Positions 8,040 through 13,735 of a DNA stretch of 13,781 bases are shown here, piece after piece (position 1 is the first letter of the stretch; each line of letters starts with the position of its first letter). The notes under the pieces were generated by a model. The model was given only the letters and a program-made list of their open reading frames with translations. It was not told where the DNA came from and made no database searches. The translations under genes were made by a program, and so were the position numbers. The stretch comes from JAAZFF01 sp964405775 (GTDB lineage: Bacteria > Verrucomicrobiota > Kiritimatiellia > RFP12 > UBA3636): positions 1 through 13,781 of the forward strand of contig CAYOPG010000061.1 in NCBI GenBank assembly GCA_964405775.1, read 5' to 3'.

Positions 8040-8939
8040 TTATTTTGAACGTTGCGCCCATATCTCGTGCATCAGTATCCACGGGTCAAGAAAATACGCT
8101 CCCTGCTGATCGAAAATGCGCCACACGAAGTGCGTGTGTTCGCGCGCACCCACGAACGTTCCGGCAGTCGTGGCAAATGGCGTGCCGGCTTTGAGTGGAA
8201 TGTGCTCTGGCACGAGCATATCGACGAGGTGGCAGGCCGCCAGCTCCCAGATGGATTGATCAGGCCACTTCCGGGAACCCCTCCACCTGTTGTTGTTGTT
8301 ACCAGCGGATAGACTGTTGTATAGAAACTGATCGTCAAGGCTGATTGGCGCTGTGAGAATAGTGCCGTTGGGCATGTTGATATCAAGCCCGCCATGGGCG
8401 GCGCCGCCATTGTATGGGCCCATGAAGCAGTCATATCCGACATAGCATTCGCTGATGTGCAGCTTGCCGGACGGATTCGGATACCAGTCGTGGAGCGGCT
8501 CCGGGCATATCGGGATGCCAGCTTCCTGTACCGCCCAACGAGTAAGTCTGGCAGGGCAGCAGACATAGCCGCCACGCCAGTCCTTCTCCGCCATGAATCC
8601 GCCTCGGGCACTGAAAATCCGCGATGTAGCGTCGAACCAGATGCGTACACCGTCGATTTCCCATGGCTCATAAAACGTGTTATCAGAGCCTACTTCACGG
8701 TGAATAGTCGTCTTATGTCCGTTGATCTCCACTTCCGCGTCGAAACCATACGCCGCGATGTCGCCGGACTCGTGTCCGCCGTCGATTACCATGTCATCGC
8801 GCCGTTGCAAAACCTCGGCGGACGCGTCCAGAAGTTTCATTTCCCACTTCTTGCCATTGGACAGGGTCAGACGAAGTATATCATTTTGGTCCAGTATACA
8901 CGGGGTTAGCGTCGGTTTGACAGTTCGTTCGAATATCAC
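8040..8939 (-). CDS. M23 (LytM-like) peptidase domain protein without visible signal peptide
   Basis: A 299-residue protein from the GTG at 8939. The C-terminal half resembles the M23 peptidase fold: HGGLD (182-186) supplies the HxxxD zinc motif and EHTHF (267-271) the HxH motif. The segment before it, PLKAGTPFATTAGTFVGA (249-266), matches the usual glycine-rich turn of M23 enzymes, and ACHLVD (235-240) may replace the family's YAHL strand. Family members are zinc endopeptidases cutting peptidoglycan cross-links, but activity is not proven here. The N-terminal 80 residues look like a beta-rich accessory domain. I chose GTG 8939 because AAAGGA lies 6 nt upstream, just after the stop of the preceding gene; a TTG at 8972 is the only longer option. 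Neither start gives a signal peptide, which is odd for a wall enzyme. Neighbours are a secreted protein and the phosphoesterase fusion. Confidence 0.75.
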   Translation of the reverse strand: MIFERTVKPTLTPCILDQNDILRLTLSNGKKWEMKLLDASAEVLQRRDDMVIDGGHESGDIAAYGFDAEVEINGHKTTIHREVGSDNTFYEPWEIDGVRIWFDATSRIFSARGGFMAEKDWRGGYVCCPARLTRWAVQEAGIPICPEPLHDWYPNPSGKLHISECYVGYDCFMGPYNGGAAHGGLDINMPNGTILTAPISLDDQFLYNSLSAGNNNNRWRGSRKWPDQSIWELAACHLVDMLVPEHIPLKAGTPFATTAGTFVGAREHTHFVWRIFDQQGAYFLDPWILMHEIWAQRSK

Positions 8940-8945
8940 TTGGAG

Positions 8946-8951
8946 TCCTTT
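8946..8951 (-). promoter_or_regulatory. ribosome binding site deciding a GTG start
   Basis: On the minus strand AAAGGA (8946-8951) precedes GTG at 8939 by 6 nt and overlaps the TAA stop (8950-8952) of the upstream gene. This favours the GTG over the in-frame TTG at 8972 for the M23-like gene and suggests translational coupling. Confidence 0.6.
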
Positions 8952-9387
8952 ATTTTTGGGGGTCTTGCACAACGGTCTTTCGCATTACGAAGACCCGTTT
9001 GGAGCTGCCGCTGTTGAACCCGCCGACGACGACGGGGTCAGAGTCGTTAACCACGATGGAGGTGGACAGCAACTGCTTCTTGTTACGCAGTATTGTCACG
9101 GAAATTTTTGCTCCTTCAATAGTCTTGACTACGAGTTGGTAATCTCCTTTGAAATTCAGAGTTGCATTGGCTGGAAGCCTGCACGATTGCTGGTCGATAA
9201 GCTTGCATCCTTCGTATGGGAGGCAGCGGCGGATTATAGCGGCAACCTCCTCGAGCCCGGGAGTAACTTCGCCCTTTTTAGTGAGTTCCACCTGCTGCAC
9301 GTTTAGGAGTTCTGCAGCTCGCGTCGTTAATGTAAACGACACCAAGGCAAAAGCCATAATCACAGCCATTATAAAATGTTTTTTCAT
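8950..9387 (-). CDS. secreted 145-residue protein of unknown function
   Basis: I do not recognise a family. Residues 1-24 form a signal peptide (MKKHF, a hydrophobic core to about 20, then TTRA before the mature AELLN). The mature part is short and beta-rich, with three cysteines at 56, 61 and 69 that could form a disulphide outside the cytoplasm, an LPANATL turn near 71-77 and a C-terminal GGFNSGSSKRVFVMRK strand. The start at 9387 is well supported: its ATG overlaps the TGA of the preceding anti-sigma-like gene as ATGA (9384-9387), and GGAGG stands 4 nt upstream. It lies between the anti-sigma-like gene and the M23-like gene, so it is probably an extracytoplasmic product of the same operon. 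It could be a partner or signal sensor for the sigma/anti-sigma pair; this is inference from order only. Confidence 0.8.
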   Translation of the reverse strand: MKKHFIMAVIMAFALVSFTLTTRAAELLNVQQVELTKKGEVTPGLEEVAAIIRRCLPYEGCKLIDQQSCRLPANATLNFKGDYQLVVKTIEGAKISVTILRNKKQLLSTSIVVNDSDPVVVGGFNSGSSKRVFVMRKTVVQDPQK

Positions 9388-9779
9388 ACGCCCTCCGTCA
9401 ACACCCACAGGATTTTTGCCTGTGTGGGTTCATCGGTTATAACTACTACGCCGTTGTGTTTGAACTCTGGGCCGAATTCCACGTCGTTGAACACTGGCGC
9501 AGGCTCACTCTCGGCAAGGAGCGACGTCAGCAAAACTGCGGCACCAAAAACCGCCGCCGCCGCCGCCGCCACGACGCGGCGCCGAGTAAAGAACGAAGCG
9601 GGATGCCTAGCCGGCTTGCGATTGACGCGAGAAGCGACGGCTTCTTTGGGCGACACCGCATGTGCATCGTCCGATATCCCGGCACGCGCCCGGAATTCAG
9701 CCCAAAACTCCTCTGCCGGCCTGAGCCTCGTTTCCTGCGTGCTGTCCCGTAGCAGGGTTCTTATTTCATTGTCTTTCAT
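9384..9779 (-). CDS. small membrane-anchored anti-sigma-like protein
   Basis: A 131-residue protein encoded 7 bp after the ECF sigma gene, in the position anti-sigma factors occupy. Residues 1-65 are charged and cytoplasmic, with a WAEFRARAG segment at 26-34. Then comes one membrane helix at about 69-88, preceded by a TRRR stop-transfer-like cluster that predicts an inside-facing N-terminus. The remaining 40 residues are extracytoplasmic, with an acidic FNDVEFGPEF segment and an ITDEPTQAKILWV strand. There is no HxxxCxxC zinc motif, so it is not a zinc-type anti-sigma (ZAS) protein. Interaction with the sigma factor is inferred from synteny and topology, not from a recognised domain. The helix contains six consecutive alanines encoded by a CCG/GGC triplet run (9551-9570). 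The stop overlaps the next start as ATGA. Confidence 0.72.
   Translation of the reverse strand: MKDNEIRTLLRDSTQETRLRPAEEFWAEFRARAGISDDAHAVSPKEAVASRVNRKPARHPASFFTRRRVVAAAAAAVFGAAVLLTSLLAESEPAPVFNDVEFGPEFKHNGVVVITDEPTQAKILWVLTEGV
9391..9396 (-). promoter_or_regulatory. ribosome binding site for the secreted 145-residue protein
   Basis: GGAGGG lies 3-4 nt before the ATG at 9387 on the minus strand, inside the end of the anti-sigma-like gene. Together with the ATGA overlap it fixes this start over a longer in-frame option at 9408. Confidence 0.65.
9551..9570. repeat. short CCG triplet run
   Basis: Nearly seven CCG units in a row on the plus strand encode the alanine stretch in the membrane helix of the anti-sigma-like protein. 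Whole-unit slippage would change helix length without breaking the frame. Confidence 0.7.
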
Positions 9780-9786
9780 GGTAGTC

Positions 9787-10365
9787 TCAAACTAAATCGT
9801 CTTTGTGGGCTGAAAGGATCTTGGACAGATTGGCCTTTGCGTGGTGGAGGCGCGACATGACAGTGCCGATTGATATTCCTAGAATTTCCGCTATTTCGGC
9901 GTATTTAAAGTCCTCGTAGTAGAAGAGGTCAATTACCTCCTTGTGCGCTTTTGTTAATTCCCGCATGGCCTTGTCAATTATCCTGCTCCTCTCGTCGTTT
10001 TGTATTTGTTCATATGGCTCCGGCGATCTTTCGTCCGCAATCCCGCTTAGCGAAGCTCCGGACTCTTCGTCGTCCACAGACACCTCTCCGCGGGTTTTCG
10101 TTTTGCGCAAGAGATCTAGCGCCGCGTATCTGGTTATGCTGAAGAGCCATGTTTTGTATGAAGATTTTCCGTTAAATGATCCAATCGATTTCCAGGCTTT
10201 GAGGAGCGCCGTCATGAACACGTCTTCCGCATCGTCGGCACCGGAGATACGAGTTATGAACTCGCAGGCCCCTTTTCTGTACGGCTCCGAGAGTGACGCG
10301 AACGCTTCGTAATCGCCGTCGATGGCCTTTTGGAGCAACTCCCTTTCTGTACCTTCTTTGTTCAT
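9787..10365 (-). CDS. RNA polymerase ECF-type sigma factor
   Basis: A 192-residue sigma70-family protein with only regions 2 and 4. Region 2 (about 15-90) contains the core-binding DAEDVFMTALLKAWKSI helix (45-61) and the -10-reading segment with KTWLFSITRYAALDLLRK (71-88). An acidic linker with EVSVDDEESG (about 94-103) follows. Region 4 (about 130-185) has the HKEVIDLFYYEDFKYAEIAE and LGISIGTVMSRLHHAK helix-turn-helix. It would direct transcription of a small regulon controlled by the downstream membrane protein. The gene starts 25 bp after gmhB with no terminator between, so it is likely transcribed with the heptose genes. No strong Shine-Dalgarno precedes the ATG. Sequence alone cannot name the subgroup or its promoter motif; no clear GAAC-type self-promoter was visible in the short gap. 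Confidence 0.93.
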   Translation of the reverse strand: MNKEGTERELLQKAIDGDYEAFASLSEPYRKGACEFITRISGADDAEDVFMTALLKAWKSIGSFNGKSSYKTWLFSITRYAALDLLRKTKTRGEVSVDDEESGASLSGIADERSPEPYEQIQNDERSRIIDKAMRELTKAHKEVIDLFYYEDFKYAEIAEILGISIGTVMSRLHHAKANLSKILSAHKDDLV

Positions 10366-10390
10366 GCTTTAGACGCCAGATTGCCGCGGC

Positions 10391-10951
10391 TTATTCATTT
10401 CCGGCATTTTCATTGGCTTTTATGAGCGCATTAACCGCTTCCGGCAGGTTTTTGAAAACAAGTAGTGAATGATTTTTTGCGAACATCAGTGCTTTCTTGC
10501 TGCCTTCGCCAGCATCACGGTCTATCAGTATCGACTGAATGCCTGCGTTAAGACCGGATTCCAGATCCGAGATGCGGTCTCCTATCATGTGGCAGCGTTT
10601 TTTGTCCAGATTGTCGCGTTCGATCGCTTCAAGAATATAACGAGGCGACGGCTTGCGGTAAACTGGGGGCTGTTCCGGCGTTTCGGGAGCAATGCATATG
10701 CCGTGGAATCCGGGAGAAGGGAGTTCAAGCAGCTCAATCAGGCGTTCATTGCAGGCAACGGCGTCCGCCATTGTATAGAACCCGCGTCCGATGCCGCTCT
10801 GGTTTGTGAAAAGATATAGCCGGAAGTGTTCTGCGGCACGGCGGAGGGCTTCAGCAACTCCGGGCAGCAACTTGATCTGCCCCGGGTCTGACATGTATCC
10901 AGCATCTTCTACAAGAGTGTCGTCCCTGTCCAGGAACAAGGCGGAATTCAT
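10391..10951 (-). CDS. gmhB: HAD-family D-glycero-D-manno-heptose 1,7-bisphosphate phosphatase-like protein
   Basis: Removes the 7-phosphate of heptose bisphosphate in ADP-heptose synthesis if it is true GmhB. The 186 residues show HAD motif I as FLDRDDTL (Asp8 nucleophile, Asp10 acid/base; the usual DRDGT has Asp instead of Gly), motif II in FTNQSGIGRG (48-57), the KPSPRY motif (100-105) with Lys100, and motif IV in GDRISDLESG (124-133). The zinc-binding Cys/His loop of E. coli GmhB is absent: that region reads GICIAPETPEQPPVYRKPSP with one Cys. Its start overlaps the hldA-like stop as ATGA (10948-10951), so the two are translationally coupled, which strongly supports a heptose role. Histidinol-phosphate phosphatase (HisB N-terminal type) is the alternative from sequence alone. 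Confidence 0.85.
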   Translation of the reverse strand: MNSALFLDRDDTLVEDAGYMSDPGQIKLLPGVAEALRRAAEHFRLYLFTNQSGIGRGFYTMADAVACNERLIELLELPSPGFHGICIAPETPEQPPVYRKPSPRYILEAIERDNLDKKRCHMIGDRISDLESGLNAGIQSILIDRDAGEGSKKALMFAKNHSLLVFKNLPEAVNALIKANENAGNE

Positions 10952-11952
10952 TGCTTCCGCGCCTCCGAAATATACCGGCGCAGATCGTCTGGGCTTGCGG
11001 TTGCGGTTCCCATCTTGCCAACTACCACTCCGGCGGCAGTGTTTGCAAAGCGGGCGGCATCCGATAGCGAAACACCTGCCGCGGAGGCCAGCGTGAGAGC
11101 CGCTATCACAGTGTCGCCTGCACCAGTAACATCGAACACCTCGCGAGCAACTGTTGGTATATGTTCGCCTGGCGTTTTTCCACCTTTTGTGCTGATGAGC
11201 ATTCCTTCGGCGCCCAGTGTTACCACAAGGTGTTTCGGCTCAAACTTCTTTCTGATACGGCTGAAGACCTCATCGGCGGGAAAAATCGCGGAGTCATCAC
11301 AGTCGATCCCGGCTAGCTTTAAAGCCTCGGCTTTATTGGGAGTCATTACCGACATGCCGCTGTATTCGATGCGGCTGCGAGGCTTGGGATCCATGGCGAT
11401 GAACATGTCAGTCGGCGCTGCTGTTTGGATTGCACGGATAGACTCCGTTGTGATGCAGCCCTTGGCGTAATCGGAGAGGATCACGGCATCGACCCCGCGC
11501 ATTGCTTTGGATAGAATTTTCGCAACATCGCCCTCAGTCACCACATAGTCCTCGGGATTGAGCTCGCGGTCGAGCCGGCAGAGCTGCTGCCGGTTGCACA
11601 GCACGCGCGTCTTTGTAATTGTTTCATGTTTTGTGCTGATGGCACCGTCTAATATCTCCACGCCTTTGGAGGAAAGAACTTTTTCGAGTCTGCTGCCGTT
11701 GGCGTCATCGCCGATCCATCCGAAAAGTTTCGCATGACCGCCGAGCGCGGCTATGTTCAGCGCTACGTTCGCCGCGCCCCCCGCGGAGAAAGTTTCATGG
11801 GAGACTCTAACCACTGGCACAGGAGCTTCCGGTGAGATGCGGGTGGCTTCGCCCCAGATATAGTTGTCCAGCATAACATCGCCCACCACCAGTATACTCA
11901 GGTTATGGACTTCCTTGAGTATGGACTCCAAAACTTCCGGTCTGTTTATCAT
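10948..11952 (-). CDS. hldA: D-glycero-beta-D-manno-heptose-7-phosphate kinase (PfkB/ribokinase family)
   Basis: A 334-residue sugar kinase matching the N-terminal kinase domain of HldE/RfaE. It shows LVVGDVMLDNYIWGEATRIS (21-40), EAPVPVV (42-48), SAGGAANVALN (56-66), the DYAKG segment (161-165), DPKPR (188-192), MTPNKAEA (203-210), TLGAEGM (245-251), and the PfkB signature DVTGAGDTVIAAL (274-286) with catalytic Asp280. It phosphorylates heptose 7-phosphate at position 1 with ATP in the cytoplasm for LPS inner core. It lacks the adenylyltransferase domain of two-domain HldE, so a separate HldC would be needed; none is in this window. It begins 11 bp after the preceding membrane protein gene and overlaps gmhB by 4 bp. 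Confidence 0.93.
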   Translation of the reverse strand: MINRPEVLESILKEVHNLSILVVGDVMLDNYIWGEATRISPEAPVPVVRVSHETFSAGGAANVALNIAALGGHAKLFGWIGDDANGSRLEKVLSSKGVEILDGAISTKHETITKTRVLCNRQQLCRLDRELNPEDYVVTEGDVAKILSKAMRGVDAVILSDYAKGCITTESIRAIQTAAPTDMFIAMDPKPRSRIEYSGMSVMTPNKAEALKLAGIDCDDSAIFPADEVFSRIRKKFEPKHLVVTLGAEGMLISTKGGKTPGEHIPTVAREVFDVTGAGDTVIAALTLASAAGVSLSDAARFANTAAGVVVGKMGTATASPDDLRRYISEARKQ

Positions 11953-11963
11953 AACACTAGCCT

Positions 11964-12467
11964 TTACCTATTACCCTTCTTCCCTCTGACGGTGTCGGCA
12001 CCTCCGTGGCGTTTGACGTGCGAAATGACGCTGTTTAGCGCCACACTCAGCACAATGAACACCACGCCGGTCAGGACACCGCTCATAGCCCCGAGGTTGG
12101 TCTCTTTACGGCGCACGGTTTCGTAGACAAATTTTTGCCGCTTTTTCACTGAATCAACAGCGGTGCTTCCCGCGGTAAACTCCTTATCGACAACTAAAGA
12201 ATTATCCTCATCAGACGTGGATTCATCATCTGACACGGCAACATCCTGTTCCTCATCTTGCACAAACCTCTTACCGGAGTTTGTTACGGCTTCTATAGAA
12301 TACTGCTGGATGGCTGGATCGGCCCTCGTCTTGACAGAGGAATAATACTCCACTTCAGGCATGAAAGCGAACTCGAGAAGTCCGATCGTCAACGCAATTC
12401 CCCCGATAAGCAATAGAAGCAAAGAGAACATATTGAACATTCTGAGTTCGCGATCAGTATATTTCAT
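11964..12467 (-). CDS. two-helix membrane protein of unknown function
   Basis: A 167-residue protein with no family I recognise. It has a short charged N-terminus, a membrane helix at about 12-36, a central region of about 90 residues that includes a strongly acidic stretch (71-88, QDVAVSDDESTSDEDN) and a lysine/arginine-rich segment (108-121), then a second helix at about 126-148 and a basic tail (VKRHGGADTVRGKKGNR). A GGGA element 7 nt upstream supports the ATG. It lies 11 bp before the hldA-like gene and is therefore probably the first gene of the eight-gene operon. The layout (helix, charged loop, helix) resembles small envelope regulators or chain-length-type proteins, but there is no Wzz motif, and I assign no function. 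Confidence 0.7.
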   Translation of the reverse strand: MKYTDRELRMFNMFSLLLLLIGGIALTIGLLEFAFMPEVEYYSSVKTRADPAIQQYSIEAVTNSGKRFVQDEEQDVAVSDDESTSDEDNSLVVDKEFTAGSTAVDSVKKRQKFVYETVRRKETNLGAMSGVLTGVVFIVLSVALNSVISHVKRHGGADTVRGKKGNR

Positions 12468-12492
12468 CTTCTATCCCGTTTATTAATCATTG

Positions 12493-12642
12493 CTATGGTG
12501 GAAAAGGAACCCGAGGCTCCGTAATCGAACTGCCGCCGATTCTAACAGAAACCCCTTGTTCCTGCAACGCCGGTTGATGTCCAACCATGCTCTTCCATGT
12601 TTCTTTTTTTCCAGCGGCAAACAACAAACGTCTCACCTTCAC
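12493..12642 (-). CDS. possible 49-codon ORF overlapping the lipoprotein gene end
   Basis: A GTG at 12642 overlaps the TGA of the lipoprotein gene as GTGA (12639-12642) and opens a frame of 49 codons to TAG at 12493. The product would be basic at its N-terminus (MKVRRLLFAAGKKETW) and ends with the proline-rich TEPRVPFPP. There is no clear Shine-Dalgarno and no recognised family. Possible readings are a small coupled protein, a frame-shifted remnant of a longer lipoprotein, or noncoding spacer with a chance open frame. It fills most of the gap to the membrane protein gene at 12467. Confidence 0.3.
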   Translation of the reverse strand: MKVRRLLFAAGKKETWKSMVGHQPALQEQGVSVRIGGSSITEPRVPFPP

Positions 12643-13217
12643 CGGATCTCGTTTGCGCCTGGCACAGGCGAGGGCGCGGTGGTAGATGTTGTTGGTTGCT
12701 CGACTTTTGCGAAATCATCATTCGCGATATCAAGACCTACCCACCCCAGCAGGAAGTCCGCAATTTCCCAAAAGTGAATGCCCAGCCGCATGCCAACACC
12801 CAGAGATGCGGAGAATTCGACGGATCCGAAACTTTCCGCAGCAGACGGCCGTTTGGTAGAAAACAGGTCTTGCCTTAAGTTAATCATCAGGATTTGTATA
12901 GTCTCGCTCTTGCGTCTTCGCGAAACCGAAGACACTGTTTCATATGACTTCAGACCAAATATTAGTGCCTGTATCTCGGTATATCGGTACTTTCCCAATG
13001 CGCCGGCACGCAGACCGAATCCTTTAGAGTTTTGGCTGGCAGTAATTGGTATATTCAAACCGGTCAGCAACGGGCCAACTTGAGCAGTGACGCCAAGACT
13101 GTTTTTTTCCACTGCAACCGTTATGGTATCCAGCGAATCACGTCCACGATTAATAAAATACGCCTTGGTGGAAGCGCAACCAGTCATCAGGATTGTGCAC
13201 ACCAACACAAAAGCCAT
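12639..13217 (-). CDS. predicted lipoprotein of unknown function
   Basis: From ATG 13217 the product has 192 residues and begins MAFVLVCTILMTGC, a hydrophobic stretch ending in an LMTGC lipobox, with Cys14 as the predicted lipid-attached residue followed by ASTK. The mature protein has a YFINRGRDSLDTITVAVE segment, a GVTAQVGPLLTGLNIP segment and a GLRAGALG segment, and near its C-terminus IHFWEIADFLLGW (amphipathic or hydrophobic). I recognise no named family. The frame is open further upstream to a GTG at 13370 (243 residues), which overlaps the 63-codon ORF as GTGA, and to ATG 13325. I prefer 13217 because AGGA lies 8 nt upstream and a lipobox at residue 65 would be abnormal. An ATT at 13235 would add an Arg-containing n-region, so the start is uncertain. 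Confidence 0.68.
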   Translation of the reverse strand: MAFVLVCTILMTGCASTKAYFINRGRDSLDTITVAVEKNSLGVTAQVGPLLTGLNIPITASQNSKGFGLRAGALGKYRYTEIQALIFGLKSYETVSSVSRRRKSETIQILMINLRQDLFSTKRPSAAESFGSVEFSASLGVGMRLGIHFWEIADFLLGWVGLDIANDDFAKVEQPTTSTTAPSPVPGANEIR

Positions 13218-13227
13218 TAGGATAGTC

Positions 13228-13297
13228 CTATTAATGTTTCCACCGTCGAGCGGATCCCTCGGTTCTATCGCTGTACGGGAAAGTTGAACATTAATAG
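13228..13297. repeat. 11-bp perfect inverted repeat upstream of the lipoprotein start
   Basis: CTATTAATGTT at 13228-13238 is the exact reverse complement of AACATTAATAG at 13287-13297, with a 48-nt spacer. It lies just upstream of the preferred lipoprotein start. It could be an operator, an RNA stem in the leader, or the ends of a very small insertion. The arms are AT-rich, so chance cannot be excluded. Confidence 0.6.
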
Positions 13298-13366
13298 CCC
13301 ACGCTCCTGCTAGTCGTATTTCCATGTATTGATGACCTTTGTTGACATGCTCAAGCCAATAAAAGC

Positions 13367-13558
13367 TCACAAAGCCCGCGTTGGCTGTTTGTTAATGTAA
13401 GCTTCAGCAATGATGTTGAAGTCATCTCGGAAGTACCGGATGGTCTGGGATAGTGACCGCTCAGCGGAGCCGAAGGTCTTCACAACCATCCGCCCCTGAT
13501 GATCGCACGCAAAAGTAATCGTTGAAAACCTTCTGTCTGAAAGCCCCTCCGTTTTCAT
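13367..13558 (-). CDS. possible 63-codon ORF, unknown product
   Basis: An ATG frame of 63 codons (MKTEGLSDRRFSTITF at the start). The product would be soluble and mildly basic with no signal peptide, membrane helix or known motif. Its TGA overlaps an in-frame GTG of the lipoprotein reading frame as GTGA (13367-13370), which would fit coupled translation if that longer lipoprotein start is real. Only a weak CAGG lies next to the ATG. It has no overlapping competitor on either strand. I cannot assign a function. Confidence 0.35.
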   Translation of the reverse strand: MKTEGLSDRRFSTITFACDHQGRMVVKTFGSAERSLSQTIRYFRDDFNIIAEAYINKQPTRAL

Positions 13559-13564
13559 GCCTGC

Positions 13565-13593
13565 ATAATACCGTTTATAAGAGTCGCCCGCAA
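13565..13593 (-). promoter_or_regulatory. possible promoter upstream of the 63-codon ORF
   Basis: On the minus strand TTGCGG (13588-13593) and TATTAT (13565-13570) are 17 nt apart, with a 5/6 -10 match and a partial -35 match. The -10 box ends only 6 nt before the ATG at 13558, so the transcript would be leaderless or would serve the downstream lipoprotein gene. Confidence 0.3.
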
Positions 13594-13618
13594 CACAGGA
13601 ATTGTGAAAACAACACTG

Positions 13619-13686
13619 CGCGGTATGTCATAGCCATGGACACCGAAGCCGAGAGCCGCGTGGTTCTGAAACGAGCGCATCCGTCA
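13619..13686 (+). repeat. 68-bp dispersed repeat, copy B
   Basis: Gap-free match to copy A at 5842-5909 (55 of 68 identical by hand count), same orientation. The left 33 bases and the right 15 bases are the most conserved and the middle diverges. Beyond the right end, both copies are followed by ACCTCACCC, 16 nt away in copy A and 51 nt away in copy B, so the element may extend further and carry an insertion in copy B. Confidence 0.75.
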
Positions 13687-13705
13687 AATACCTTACCCAC
13701 ATACT

Positions 13706-13735
13706 TGTAATCTTGCATGAAGTTGAAAGATTACA
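13706..13735. repeat. 9-bp perfect inverted repeat
   Basis: TGTAATCTT (13706-13714) and AAGATTACA (13727-13735) are exact reverse complements around a 12-nt loop. No T run follows on either strand, so it is not a standard terminator. It lies within the extra spacing that distinguishes repeat copy B from copy A. An operator or an RNA hairpin are both possible. Confidence 0.6.

Noticed and set aside
8072..8909. Long alternative frames (8072-8671 minus, 8394-8909 plus) over the M23-like gene
   Set aside because: The frame with HxxxD and HxH motifs and a good ribosome binding site is the coding one; the others show no domain.
9551..9570. CCG triplet run as a phase-variation switch
   Set aside because: Gain or loss of triplets keeps the frame, so it would not switch the gene on or off; it is simply an alanine-rich membrane helix.
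10380..10393. GCCGCGGC palindrome between gmhB and the sigma gene
   Set aside because: Only 8 bp with no loop and no T run; overlaps the gmhB stop region and does not look like a terminator or a defined operator.
12490..12530. tRNA-like 3' end (TTCGATT followed by CCACCA on the minus strand)
   Set aside because: The bases around the TTCGATT do not form a T stem, and no anticodon or D arm lies upstream.
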